Notes: generated by a model not told the origin, from the sequence alone. Shown: positions 55,789 through 64,000, counted from the stretch's first letter. The stretch: DNA of 64,000 nt from CAZOKZ01 sp964580585 (GCA_964580585.1 CAZOKZ010000015.1:1-64000); one strand, 5' to 3'. A program made the numbers and translations.

Positions 55789-56553
55789 CTAACCATCATA
55801 GCTTGCCAGGGTGCAGAGTTGTTCGTAAATAGTTGCAGCCGATTCAGGAACACTAGAGCAAGATTCAGTGCGATTTAATGCATGATCTGGAAAATTAAAA
55901 TCAACGTTTGCCCCGGTAAATTCCGCCAAACGCTGGAGACCGTCTCCCGCGGCCACTTGATCGTAATGAAGAAAAAGCCAGTCGCCGGTATGGCGATGAA
56001 TTTGTAGAATATGCGAATACATCATTTCATAATTACATATTGCTTTATCGTATGTCATTTGGATGGACTGAAGTTCGGGCTGAGACTTCAATATTTTTAT
56101 AATACTGTTAGCGGTACGCGAAGGATCGCGAAATAAACATATGTAAACAGTGTTTTTTAAGTATGGGCGCCAAATGGGTAATGTATATGAAAAACGAGGA
56201 TCTTTGAAACAAAATGGCTCGCGCTGGGTAAGTTCCTCAATCTGTTGATTAATCCCAACCGGAGCTTCCAGTTTCTTGTCTAATGGAAAACATGCCAGCC
56301 ATTGATCATAACGCCTTTGTCGAGGTTTTAATCGAACATAATCGCCGCGCATCATTTTCTCGAAAAACGTTGCATGATGATAAATGATATCATCATTAAT
56401 ACGATTTACCGTTTGGTCTTCAAAAAATCCCTTTGGGTTGCCTGCTCTGGGGAACAGCATTCGGTCACCCATGAAGTATCCTGCTTTGGCAAGTGAACCG
56501 GCTGTCATACTCGTTCCGCTACGGCCGGACCCAAGGATAATGCAGTTTTTCAT
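55789..56553 (-). CDS. sulfotransferase family protein
   Basis: 254 aa from the ATG at 56553 (MKNCIILGSGRSGTSM); an in-frame extension to 56709 runs into the upstream gene and is not favoured. The PAPS-binding 5' loop is LGSGRSGTSMTAGSLAKAGY and the 3'-phosphate site region is VYICLFRDPSRTANSIIKIL. The protein resembles the Sulfotransfer_1/3 P-loop group. Substrate is presumably the exported polysaccharide or its lipid-linked precursor. It begins 19 bp after the upstream sulfotransferase. Confidence 0.85.
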   Translation of the reverse strand: MKNCIILGSGRSGTSMTAGSLAKAGYFMGDRMLFPRAGNPKGFFEDQTVNRINDDIIYHHATFFEKMMRGDYVRLKPRQRRYDQWLACFPLDKKLEAPVGINQQIEELTQREPFCFKDPRFSYTLPIWRPYLKNTVYICLFRDPSRTANSIIKILKSQPELQSIQMTYDKAICNYEMMYSHILQIHRHTGDWLFLHYDQVAAGDGLQRLAEFTGANVDFNFPDHALNRTESCSSVPESAATIYEQLCTLASYDG

Positions 56554-56572
56554 TTTGCTGTCGCTGGGATTA

Positions 56573-57418
56573 TCAATCCCAGTCAAACCGACATCCAAGC
56601 AATTGGTAAAGTTTTTCATTATATGGATTGAAGTGTGCTCTAAGTTTCTCGCGAACGATTGGTGAAATCGGCTCGTATTCTCCCCCATCCCAATGCACCC
56701 CATATCCACGCGGCTCCCATTCGGGAATACCTAAAAACTGCTGAACACGGCAGAACTCCTCACTTGTATTCTCAAATAGTTTTTCACTCTGGAAGATATG
56801 GAAATTTTCGCGCGGAAAGTATTTAAACCACCGTTCCAACTGTTCCGCATAATATCCGCGAGATTGATAGGAATATAGTCGAAGTGCATGTTTTTCAGGA
56901 GGAATATGCGTCACACTTTTTACATTCACTCCTTGCGTAATTCTTTCATATTCTTTTTCGATAGCCTCAGCAAACTCCAACGGTTCAATATTTCTCCTGC
57001 GGTTCATCTGATACTGGGAATATGCTCGATCAATCGGATTTCGCAGGATTGCAATAAGTTTGATATTAGGTAATGTTTTGGCTACTAAAGCTGGGACTTG
57101 CTCCTCGTAAAGATACTCGGGGCTGGCTTCCAAACAAAGCGGCTTGCGTCCTAATCGAATGCCCACCGCATTACGAGAAATCGTCATGGGAAAGTGGCTT
57201 CGATATTTATGCAACGCAGTACCACTCACCTCGTGAGTATCGAAAAAGTGAACTTCTTTTCTCGCCGCAGGCATAATAAAAGGATGCGCCGAAAGATAAT
57301 TATAGAGCGAAGTGGTTCCGCCCTTTTGCGTGCCAATGATAATAAAGTCGGGTAACACCCGCAATGGAGCCGTAAAACGCCTCCACCTTAAACGCAAAGG
57401 ACGTGTTACTTTATGCAT
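56573..57418 (-). CDS. heparan-type sulfotransferase domain protein
   Basis: 281 aa from the ATG at 57418; the frame extends to 57541 inside the Wzt gene. The PAPS 5' loop is IIIGTQKGGTTSLYNYLSAH, and IKLIAILRNPIDRAYSQYQM is the 3'-phosphate site with the RxPxxRxxS pattern. FFDTHEVSGTALHKYRSHFP and ENFHIFQSEKLFENTSEEF match the heparan sulfate N-deacetylase/sulfotransferase-like family found in bacterial polysaccharide loci. Likely sulfates a sugar hydroxyl or amine; the exact site is unknown. Confidence 0.9.
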   Translation of the reverse strand: MHKVTRPLRLRWRRFTAPLRVLPDFIIIGTQKGGTTSLYNYLSAHPFIMPAARKEVHFFDTHEVSGTALHKYRSHFPMTISRNAVGIRLGRKPLCLEASPEYLYEEQVPALVAKTLPNIKLIAILRNPIDRAYSQYQMNRRRNIEPLEFAEAIEKEYERITQGVNVKSVTHIPPEKHALRLYSYQSRGYYAEQLERWFKYFPRENFHIFQSEKLFENTSEEFCRVQQFLGIPEWEPRGYGVHWDGGEYEPISPIVREKLRAHFNPYNEKLYQLLGCRFDWD

Positions 57419-57465
57419 TGCCTGACACTGATGGTGAATAAACTGTTTGGGGTGAAGACGCGCGA

Positions 57466-58833
57466 TCACGTTATTATTTTTTGCTCTTCCAGGGATGAAA
57501 ATAAATCCTCCGGATTTATTTCCGTTTCTGCGATTTCCCAATGCGTTTTCCCGCGCACAAAACCCTGTGTGTTGTTATGCACAAACTCTTCATCGTAGGG
57601 CAGCGCGGTGACTTCAAATGTTGCTGCATTTTCCACTCGGTCCAGCAACCCATTTCCTTTGCGACACGTCACCATGATCGTGTATCGACCTGGATAGAGC
57701 TTCAGTTGATCGACATGAAGATTTAACCGCACCGGTTCTCCAGCCTTCACCGCAAGCATCATTTCCTGATCGTCTGTTTTGACCGTTGTAATGCGCGTGT
57801 GTGTGGCCGATTCGATTGCCAGCATGATATTGATATAGTCAAAGTCGTTTTTTGCCTCTGCTTCCAGATACACAGAAAACGGTTCGCCAAAACGTAAATT
57901 CGTGTTTAGTCTCCCATCGGAATCCAGAATTGCGCATTTGGTAAACGTAAACGTTGAAGACTTTCGTGGATCCCTGCGCATTTCCTTCAAATCGAACCGA
58001 TGCCCAAACTCCGTTGCTCCACTTGCCAGATAATGTTTCACGGCTTCTTCCGTATCGCCATCGAAAGACACCCTACCCTGCTCCAATACCACAACGCGGC
58101 TGCACAATCGCTGAATCGAGGCCATGTTATGGCTTACAAAGATAATCGTTCGTCCTTCCTGCGTGGCGACTTCCCCCATTTTACCAAGGCATTTTTTCTG
58201 AAACGCCGCATCGCCCACTGCCAATACTTCATCGATGAGCAAAATTTCGGGTTCCAGGTGCGCCGCCACGGCAAACCCCAAGCGAACTCCCATGCCAGAG
58301 GAATATCGTTTAACTGGCGTATCCAAAAAGCGTTCGATGTCGGCAAAGGCCACGATTTCGTCGAACTTTCGTTTAATCTCGGATTTTGTCATTCCCAGGA
58401 TCGCACCGTTCATGAAAATATTTTCACGCCCGGTTAATTCAGGATGGAATCCCGTTCCCACCTCCAACAAACTCGCAATACGTCCATTAAGAACAATGCG
58501 TCCACTCGTTGGTTCGGTAATCCTGCTTAATATTTTCAGCATCGTGGATTTGCCCGCGCCATTGCGGCCAATCAACCCGATGACTTCGCCTTGTTCGACA
58601 TGAAAATTCACATCATTCAACGCCCAGAAATCTTCAAATTTCTTTGGGGCAGTTTTTTGACGGTTGAACAAATTCGTGATCGATTCCGTCACCGCATCGC
58701 GGAAAGTACGGTAACGCACTTCCCGTTGGCTGCGCTCATGACGGATGAGGTAACGCTTCCCCACGTTTTCCACCGCAATCGCGGCATCGTTCACAGAATT
58801 TGGTGTGTGATTATTATTAGATATAATCGGCAA
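57466..58833 (-). CDS. wzt: polysaccharide ABC exporter ATPase with C-terminal glycan-binding domain
   Basis: 455 aa. The N-terminal 240 residues form an ABC ATPase: Walker A LIGRNGAGKSTMLKIL, signature YSSGMGVRLGFAVA and Walker B PEILLIDEVLAVGD. The C-terminal 160 residues (from FTFTKCAILDSDGRLNTN) are beta-rich and match a Wzt C-terminal domain, which in O-antigen systems recognises the capped chain end before export. It overlaps the Wzm permease gene by 17 bp. This is the energy module of an ABC-dependent O-antigen-like or capsule export route. Confidence 0.93.
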   Translation of the reverse strand: MPIISNNNHTPNSVNDAAIAVENVGKRYLIRHERSQREVRYRTFRDAVTESITNLFNRQKTAPKKFEDFWALNDVNFHVEQGEVIGLIGRNGAGKSTMLKILSRITEPTSGRIVLNGRIASLLEVGTGFHPELTGRENIFMNGAILGMTKSEIKRKFDEIVAFADIERFLDTPVKRYSSGMGVRLGFAVAAHLEPEILLIDEVLAVGDAAFQKKCLGKMGEVATQEGRTIIFVSHNMASIQRLCSRVVVLEQGRVSFDGDTEEAVKHYLASGATEFGHRFDLKEMRRDPRKSSTFTFTKCAILDSDGRLNTNLRFGEPFSVYLEAEAKNDFDYINIMLAIESATHTRITTVKTDDQEMMLAVKAGEPVRLNLHVDQLKLYPGRYTIMVTCRKGNGLLDRVENAATFEVTALPYDEEFVHNNTQGFVRGKTHWEIAETEINPEDLFSSLEEQKIIT

Positions 58834-59659
58834 ACGTACGCTCCACCTTCCGGAAATGCCAATACCCGGTGACCAGAAAAAACGTCACCAGGACCACCGA
58901 ACAAATAATGCCCGGTATATGTACCTCGACTTCACGTCCCAAAATAGCCCAACGAAAACCATCGATCACCGCCACCATCGGGTTGATCGAATAGAGCGTT
59001 TGCCATTTTTCGGCTAAATTACTATTGTATCCCACCGGCGACAAATAAAGACCAAATTGAAGCATGAACGGCACCAGGAACTTGAAGTCCCGATACTTGA
59101 CATTCAGAGAGCAGAGCCACAGCCCCACTCCCATCGCCGCCGCCGCCGCCCACAGCAAAAAGAGCGGGAGGAAAATAATCCGCCAACTGGGCACAAACTG
59201 ATACCAAACACACAACAAGCCAAACAGCGAAAACGAAATCAGAAAATCAACGAGACTCACACCCACCACGCTGAAAGGAACAAGCAAACGTGGAAAATAC
59301 ACCTTGGTAATCAACCGAGCGTTGCCGATCAAACTCATGCTGCTGTTGTTCAAAATCGACGCAAAAAACTGCCACGGCAACGTGCCCGCATACACGAACA
59401 ACGGATACGGAACATCCACCCCGGCATCCAAACGCGCCAGTTTCTTGAAAATAAATGTCAGGATGATCATGCTCATCAGCGGCTGAACCAAAGCCCAGGC
59501 AACCCCCATCGCGGTTTGCTTGTAACGCACCGTCACGTCACGCCACGTCAAAAAGCCAAGCAATTCACGATAACGCCAAATGTCCAGCCAGTACTGCCGA
59601 GCCGTATGCCCCGCCTCGATCACCAACTGCGGGGGCTGATAGGTATTATCGGTTGTCAT
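58817..59659 (-). CDS. wzm: polysaccharide ABC exporter permease (Wzm-like)
   Basis: 280 aa, six hydrophobic helices. The ABC-2 export permease pattern is clear: YRELLGFLTWRDVTVRYKQT near residue 35, GVAWALVQPLMSMIILTFIF, and FVYAGTLPWQFFASILNNSS. YLSPVGYNSNLAEKWQTLYS and INPMVAVIDGFRWAILGRE are the usual C-terminal block of polysaccharide exporters. It is the first gene of the 17-gene operon and acts in the inner membrane to move undecaprenyl-linked glycan outward with Wzt. Confidence 0.94.
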   Translation of the reverse strand: MTTDNTYQPPQLVIEAGHTARQYWLDIWRYRELLGFLTWRDVTVRYKQTAMGVAWALVQPLMSMIILTFIFKKLARLDAGVDVPYPLFVYAGTLPWQFFASILNNSSMSLIGNARLITKVYFPRLLVPFSVVGVSLVDFLISFSLFGLLCVWYQFVPSWRIIFLPLFLLWAAAAAMGVGLWLCSLNVKYRDFKFLVPFMLQFGLYLSPVGYNSNLAEKWQTLYSINPMVAVIDGFRWAILGREVEVHIPGIICSVVLVTFFLVTGYWHFRKVERTFADYI

Positions 59660-60381
59660 TCTTTTCCATTTCTACAGTCTTCCACCTGCGACTCCCATCC
59701 TTTAGAAAAACTCCTACCGACTCGCATTGCCTGCCAACCACCAGACATACCTTCCCCCAGCACTTTGCAGGACGTCAAAAAAAAACGCCTCCCTACAAAG
59801 CGTGGGTTGTCCTGCGGTACGCTGATGCTGGCAAACAACGGCTGCAACAGAGCTTTCGCCCGGAGCCAGGAGCTTTTCCAGCGAAATACCGCTGAGACAA
59901 GGCTACAGATTACCCTCCGTGTCAACGGCGAATCCCGGCTATTCCCTCCCCGACAAGACAATCCCCGCATCATAATTTATTGAAAATACACAACTTGCAA
60001 TCAGGCATCCAACAACGAAATCCACATGCGTAGAATACTGCCCCCGCCCCTTGGATCGATATCTGCACGATAGAAAGCGGCACCCATCTCCTGAACCAAA
60101 ACGGTAACCATTGTCCTGGTAATACCACCATTCACCGACCATTACCCTACCGTTAACCCTACCCGCTCCTAACCTTCCCCTGCCGGACACGACGATTACC
60201 CTGCCTTATCCCATCCGAATCGCCGCGCGCTTCGCGTCCATCCTGTTCATCTTGTCCAAAATTCATCATTCGTTCCCCGTATCCTGAACGAGGCGAACTC
60301 CTGCGCAACAATCTCACCGAATTAAATGCGAAAGCCCGATTGAAACCTTTCGCCATCAACTTTCTTTCAGGAGTTAAACTC
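59660..60381. other. long divergent intergenic region without a supported gene
   Basis: About 720 bp between the start of the glycan operon (minus) and the next plus-strand gene. Short frames on both strands have no family resemblance and no ribosome sites. A TTGACA on the minus strand lies near 59920, but no good -10 partner was found. AT-rich words near 59970-60000 are another promoter candidate for the glycan operon. A SD (AGGAG) at about 60367-60371 serves the gene at 60382. Confidence 0.4.
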
Positions 60382-61083
60382 ATGGCAAGCGCGGAGCTTA
60401 CCGGCATTTTGCGGGCAATCAGCGGCACGTTGGGCAACTTCACGTTTCGATCGACACGCGACGGAGTGATCATTTCCGAGCGGCCTGTCGCCCGGCAAAC
60501 GCCGCCCACCGCCGAGCAAATTCGAGTTCGTGGTCTTTTCTCCACCGCCAGCAAACAATGGCAAACGCTGACCGACACGCAACGCGAAGGGTGGGAGACC
60601 TACGCCGCGACGTATTTCCAGAACGATTCGACGGGGAGGGCGCTGAAAGGCCAGTCGGTCTATATCAAGGCCGCGTGGTACGCGCAGGCGCTTGACGCGC
60701 CGTTGCCCGCGAGCCCGCCGACCGCCGCGCCGCCTCCGTCCCCCACAGCGATCCTGGGGCTGGGAGTACCGAACGAAGCCACGTTGAGTTTTCGTGTCAC
60801 GCATCCGCTTTCAACGCTGACGGGATATCGGTTGTTGGTCGAGATCACGCCGCCGCTGACGAGTCCGGCGCGTCATCCGCAACCGAGCGATTTCCGCGCG
60901 GTGCGTGGTGTGGGATCGGGGTCGATGCTGTCGCTGCTACCCGCGAGCAATCCCTACAGCATTACGGGTGCGCGTTTTTCGATCCCGAACGGTTCTCGGT
61001 ACGGTTGCCGCGCGACCATCGTCAACCCGCAATCAATCCCCGGCGAATCGTTCGATATGGTGATCACACAATCGGTGGCGTGA
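60382..61083 (+). CDS. protein of unknown function with GTLGN/FRSTRDG N-terminal motif
   Basis: About 233 aa from the ATG at 60382, chosen for its AGGAG site; an in-frame ATG lies at 60340. The N-terminal 90 residues (AISGTLGNFTFRSTRDGVII, then WQTLTDTQREGWETYAATY) resemble small proteins seen in phage or phage-like regions, where a short GxxGNxxxR motif is followed by a Trp-rich helical segment. I cannot name a family. A Pro/Ala linker and a beta-rich C-terminal half (RVTHPLSTLTGYRLLVEITP) follow, like a fibronectin-type domain. No other phage genes are near. A terminator hairpin lies at 61116-61150. Confidence 0.55.
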   Translation: MASAELTGILRAISGTLGNFTFRSTRDGVIISERPVARQTPPTAEQIRVRGLFSTASKQWQTLTDTQREGWETYAATYFQNDSTGRALKGQSVYIKAAWYAQALDAPLPASPPTAAPPPSPTAILGLGVPNEATLSFRVTHPLSTLTGYRLLVEITPPLTSPARHPQPSDFRAVRGVGSGSMLSLLPASNPYSITGARFSIPNGSRYGCRATIVNPQSIPGESFDMVITQSVA

Positions 61084-61115
61084 GCGCGGAAAGGTAGTTG
61101 GCTGAAATAAAAAAA

Positions 61116-61150
61116 GGGGACGGAGAACCAAATTAGCGCTCTCCGTCCCC
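61116..61150 (+). terminator. terminator formed by an inverted pair of the GGGGACGGAG word
   Basis: 11-bp arms (61116-61126 and 61140-61150) around a 13-nt loop, preceded by an A-run and followed by GATGTTTTT. It can act on both strands. It begins 33 bp after the stop of the plus-strand gene. Confidence 0.75.
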
Positions 61151-61231
61151 GATGTTTTTAAGTGCATCGCCAAGGAAATCAGTGAGATGAACCCGCCCAT
61201 CCCTTGACATTATCTTACCATGGATGTCGCA

Positions 61232-61305
61232 CTTCATCCTTCATCCTTTATCCTTTCGCTTTTCTTCTCCGTCCCTCTGCGTCCCTGCGCCTCTGCGTGA
61301 GATAT
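61232..61305. repeat. degenerate intergenic repeats TCATCCTTCATCC and CTCTGCGTCCC
   Basis: Two runs of iterated short words, one of TCATCCTT type and one of CTCTGCGT/CCTGCGCC type, between the terminator and the Roco gene. Similar words occur near 27883 and 19360. They look like common dispersed intergenic repeats and do not code. Confidence 0.4.
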
Positions 61306-61355
61306 AAAACCCCGTGGTGCGCTTCGATTCGTGGCTGCGGCATCCAGCACGAGGC

Positions 61356-64000
61356 TCAACGTGCACGTTTCGCGCATTCCTCACAGAGCCAGCGGTAAGA
61401 ATCGTCAGGCATCTGTACCCGCCGAAGCGAACCCCATTGGCGGGCGCGGTAATTTGTCGGAGCCAGTTGCTCCAAAAGCCCCGCTAGCGCTGCCCGTGTC
61501 AGCCTCGATTCTTCATCACCTCCTGCAATGCCTTTACCCACTCTGGACTCAACTGCTTCTTCGCCCTTCGTCGCGGGCTTCCTGTCTTTATCCTTTAACT
61601 CCATGTGCTTTGCCAGTTCCTTCATCAAGTTCACGTCGTCCTTGATGACATTGAAGACATCGCTCCCCAAAACCAGCGGCATTCCAGCGAACGCAAGAGA
61701 GATTCCAGCGGTCAACAGCTTCGTACTGCGAGCTATCCAAGGGGCCGTTTTCTGCCACCACGCCCGATCCTTCGTGAATTCCACACATCCGTCATAGCAG
61801 GCGTGGATTTCGTCCGGGTATTCGCAATACGGCGTTAGCACATAAGTCTTCTTGAAATACCCTGCCGGGCTCCACTTGCTCCGGTCTTTCGTGTTGATCG
61901 AGATCAGACCCGGAGCGGCGGTGAAGTCCCGGTTGTCAAGCATCCGGCTGGTCAACTTAAGATATTCGTGAAGCTTGAGTTGCGCCTCCTGCTTGAACTC
62001 AGCCGATAACTCAGACTGCGCCTGCAGCAGCCGATCCATCTTTTTGCCGTTTGCATCGACCCAGTCCAACAACGTCCTTACTCCACCAAGGAAAGGTGCT
62101 GCCCACTCAGGCTGTCTGTCGTGCTCTTCACGTAGGATGGTCCGCAACTCCATCTTGCATAGCAGGAATTCACTGAAACTGGGGAATCCCCCCACCAGCA
62201 AGCGTGGATCGATTTCATGCTCCTCAAACTCGCAATCAATCGTTGGCCTCTGCTTTGAGATTGCTGTGTAAATTCGCTTTTCGGTGTGCACCCCGCTGCA
62301 TCTCTTCTCAGCCCCCGTTTCGGAATCCACCATGATGCAGCCGTATGACCGTTCAGCTTCCAGACCACTGAAGAAAGAGAACACTGCTTTGACGTACGCG
62401 TGAATCTGCTCGCACATGTTCTGCGGATAGGCCGCCCGCACCTCGATGCGCAGCTTCCGTTCCTCCGGCACGAATTCGCATAGCGCTTCGCTGCACAACG
62501 GGCCTTCTCCGCAATGCAGGAAAACGCCGTTGTGCCAATACACGCCTTTTGGCTTCTCTGCCGTTTTCCGGATCATGTGGTGCGTCTTAACGATGAACCG
62601 GCTCATGATGCCCATCGGCGGGCGAATGTTCAGTTTATATTCCACGCGCCGCACCTTCATGCCAGCGTTATCCGACCACGGAATTGCTGGACGCAGGTAG
62701 CCAAAGCGTAGCGGCACAAGGCAACTTCGGACGTCGTCTTCCAAGTCGTAGCAGAGCTCAAACTCCTTCATGCAGTCGTGGAAGGTGGCGAACATGCCTG
62801 GATAATCCTTCTTCCACATAGTTTCCATCCGCTGTAACGCGATCTCGCCTTGGTCAGTTGAGAGTTTCTTGTCCTCCATCACCTTGCTGATGGCTTTCGT
62901 GAGCCACTGTGGGCGGAGCACGACGAAGTCGCGCAGGTCGGGGCAGTCCGGGAATTGCGTGATCACTCCCAGGCGCGCCATCGCAGCGGCCGCATCCTCA
63001 TAGCCGTCCTCACTCACGCCCGCCCTCTTGAATGCCGCATTGAGCTTGTCTCGGGTGATGCATGCCGTACCGCTTTTTTTGGCTCTTGCCTTAAGCCTCG
63101 ATTCAGCCTTCTCGTAGCTCAGTGGCCAGGACGAGCCCATGTACTCCAAATCCGCCGCCCAACGCTGGAGGAAGTTCCTGAGCTTCGTAATGTTCGATCC
63201 ATCTTTGCAGCCCACAGGAAAGAACCACTCCTTGGCGAGCAGGTCGCTGTATTGCGCCTGGATGCGATCCAATGGAACCAGCGGCATTCGCCCCTCGCAT
63301 TGGGATATCACGATGGCCACCTTGGCCTTTGGCGCGCGGGCACGGATGGTGTCCAACCAGTATTCCGCGCGATCCAGCAGGAACTGGTCGCGGCACTTGA
63401 AAACAAGCAGATACAGCGACTGCGACGTGAGGAAGAACTGGTGCGTCTGGTGGCTAATCTCCTGCCCCTCGAAATCCCAGATGTTCAGCGTGATTTCTTT
63501 CTCGGGGTCGGCGCGATGATCCGGGTGAGTGAACTTCCATTGTGCCACATCCACGCCGTGCGTCGTTTTTTGCACGCGAAAAGGCAAGCCGCGCAACGCC
63601 CGCGAGACGCACGTCTTGCCCTCGTTTCCATCGCCCAGGATTAACAGCTTGGCTTCGTAGCGCTCCCTCGCGCCCTTGGCCATCTCGTACAGGTAGCGTT
63701 TGACGGCGTCGAGGCCCTGCTTGTAGGCGGCTGCGAGTTCGGGGTTGAGCGGGTTATTCCGTAGCGTCAGCGATGATAGTCTCGTGAGTTCGCCAAACCA
63801 CTCTGGCAAATCATGAATCTCACACCCATCCAGATAGAGTTCCTCCAGCATTGTTAAGTGTCGAACTTCATCCGGTACTCCAGCAATTTGATTGCCTTCA
63901 TCCTGTAGTGACACGACCAAGAGTCTCAACTTGCGCAGGTTCTCGATTGACTTGGGAAACTCACGAATCTGATTCCCTTCGATTGGTAGGTCTTTCAACT
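61356..64000 (-). CDS. Roco family protein (LRR-Roc-COR), N-terminus beyond window
   Basis: 881 residues visible; the frame enters from the right edge inside leucine-rich repeats, so the true start lies outside. Order: LRRs (LEELYLDGCEIHDLPEW, RLSSLTLRNNPLN), a Roc GTPase with P-loop LLILGDGNEGKTCVSRAL and switch II LNIWDFEGQEISHQTHQFF, then a COR region (from about residue 290). The guanine-specificity site, normally N/TKxD, reads VISQCEGR, so nucleotide binding may be altered. The C-terminus has a hydrophobic segment (LLTAGISLAFAGMPLVLG) and a charged tail ending WLCEECAKRAR. Bacterial Roco proteins are multidomain GTPases of mostly unknown role. It stands alone at the end of the window. 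Confidence 0.87.
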   Translation of the reverse strand, partial: LKDLPIEGNQIREFPKSIENLRKLRLLVVSLQDEGNQIAGVPDEVRHLTMLEELYLDGCEIHDLPEWFGELTRLSSLTLRNNPLNPELAAAYKQGLDAVKRYLYEMAKGARERYEAKLLILGDGNEGKTCVSRALRGLPFRVQKTTHGVDVAQWKFTHPDHRADPEKEITLNIWDFEGQEISHQTHQFFLTSQSLYLLVFKCRDQFLLDRAEYWLDTIRARAPKAKVAIVISQCEGRMPLVPLDRIQAQYSDLLAKEWFFPVGCKDGSNITKLRNFLQRWAADLEYMGSSWPLSYEKAESRLKARAKKSGTACITRDKLNAAFKRAGVSEDGYEDAAAAMARLGVITQFPDCPDLRDFVVLRPQWLTKAISKVMEDKKLSTDQGEIALQRMETMWKKDYPGMFATFHDCMKEFELCYDLEDDVRSCLVPLRFGYLRPAIPWSDNAGMKVRRVEYKLNIRPPMGIMSRFIVKTHHMIRKTAEKPKGVYWHNGVFLHCGEGPLCSEALCEFVPEERKLRIEVRAAYPQNMCEQIHAYVKAVFSFFSGLEAERSYGCIMVDSETGAEKRCSGVHTEKRIYTAISKQRPTIDCEFEEHEIDPRLLVGGFPSFSEFLLCKMELRTILREEHDRQPEWAAPFLGGVRTLLDWVDANGKKMDRLLQAQSELSAEFKQEAQLKLHEYLKLTSRMLDNRDFTAAPGLISINTKDRSKWSPAGYFKKTYVLTPYCEYPDEIHACYDGCVEFTKDRAWWQKTAPWIARSTKLLTAGISLAFAGMPLVLGSDVFNVIKDDVNLMKELAKHMELKDKDRKPATKGEEAVESRVGKGIAGGDEESRLTRAALAGLLEQLAPTNYRARQWGSLRRVQMPDDSYRWLCEECAKRAR

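Larger units (their letters stand above)
8180..61275. repeat. overrepresented 10-mer RGGGACGGAG, 20 copies on both strands
   Basis: Copies of the core GGGACGGAG on the plus strand start at 8181, 9443, 11768, 12228, 26303, 37045 and 61117. Copies of its complement CTCCGTCCC start at 11910, 13749, 15272, 17078, 23929, 26021, 27596, 30857, 37025, 39827, 60734, 61141 and 61267. The base before GGG is G in 13 and A in 7 of 20 cases and never C or T. Two inverted pairs form hairpins after genes (37024-37054 and 61116-61150). No copy was seen between 39.9 and 60.7 kb. Uniform chance expectation on both strands of 64 kb is about 0.25 copies. Confidence 0.8.

Noticed and set aside
56554..56709. N-terminal extension of the second sulfotransferase of the operon
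   Set aside because: It would overlap the upstream gene by 137 bp, and the P-loop strand begins naturally at the ATG at 56553.
60159..60578. Minus-strand frame of 139 codons across the 60 kb gap
   Set aside because: It overlaps the start of a better-supported plus-strand gene and has no ribosome site or domain.
1..64000. CRISPR array, tRNA or rRNA genes, replication origin
   Set aside because: No regularly spaced repeats, cloverleaf-like segments, rRNA stretches or DnaA-box clusters were noticed while reading both strands; a dedicated scan could not be run.

Overview
The window is a piece of bacterial chromosome with moderate GC that drops visibly across a polysaccharide cluster. It encodes housekeeping genes (miaE, comM, fmt, moaE, glgC, a HIT protein), many secreted or membrane proteins, and a large surface-glycan locus. 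No rRNA, tRNA or CRISPR array was seen. The gene mix (solute:sodium symporter, secreted dienelactone hydrolase, DUF2298/Agl23 pair, Hsp70/DUF2760 pair, several sulfotransferases, a GxxExxY gene, a Roco protein) suggests an uncultured lineage near Planctomycetota, Sumerlaeota or Hydrogenedentota. That placement is inference; no marker gene here fixes the phylum.

Layout. 0-6.5 kb: tRNA hydroxylase, symporter, hydrolase, DUF423 protein, a glycosyltransferase and a secreted glycogen-binding-like protein. 6.7-9.5 kb: comM followed by a nest of repeats, in which the last 76 bp of comM recur 1.26 kb downstream and two palindromic MITE-like elements abut. 9.5-21.2 kb: hypothetical secreted proteins, a methyltransferase, a four-gene minus-strand operon (945-aa secreted protein, P-loop kinase fused to a DapA-type aldolase, a lone OppC-type permease, DUF218), moaE, a PilZ protein and a TGS-type nucleoside kinase. 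21.4-27.9 kb: two translationally coupled giant membrane proteins (DUF2298 and Agl23 type). 28-32.3 kb: fmt and a sugar ABC importer without its ATPase. 32.4-42.2 kb: HIT, a HEAT-like protein, glgC, a sulfotransferase, a nonsense-interrupted acyltransferase, a GxxExxY cassette between inverted repeats, and Hsp70/DUF2760. 42.3-59.7 kb: one 17-gene minus-strand operon beginning with a Wzm/Wzt exporter, then two sulfotransferases, many glycosyltransferases and a WcaF-type acetyltransferase, ending at an intrinsic terminator. 60.4-64 kb: an unknown protein and a Roco (LRR-Roc-COR) GTPase running off the right edge.

How the parts fit. The 17-gene operon reads as synthesis and ABC-dependent export of a sulfated, acetylated surface polysaccharide. 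It is AT-rich relative to its flanks, which suggests transfer. A nearby sulfotransferase and a broken acyltransferase may belong to the same theme.

The most unusual signal is at DNA level. The 10-mer RGGGACGGAG occurs 20 times by hand count, on both strands and in all six reading-frame registers of genes. It occurs twice as a head-to-head pair forming a hairpin just after a gene, and it is absent from the glycan operon. This is how DNA uptake sequences behave in naturally competent bacteria, and comM lies in the same window.
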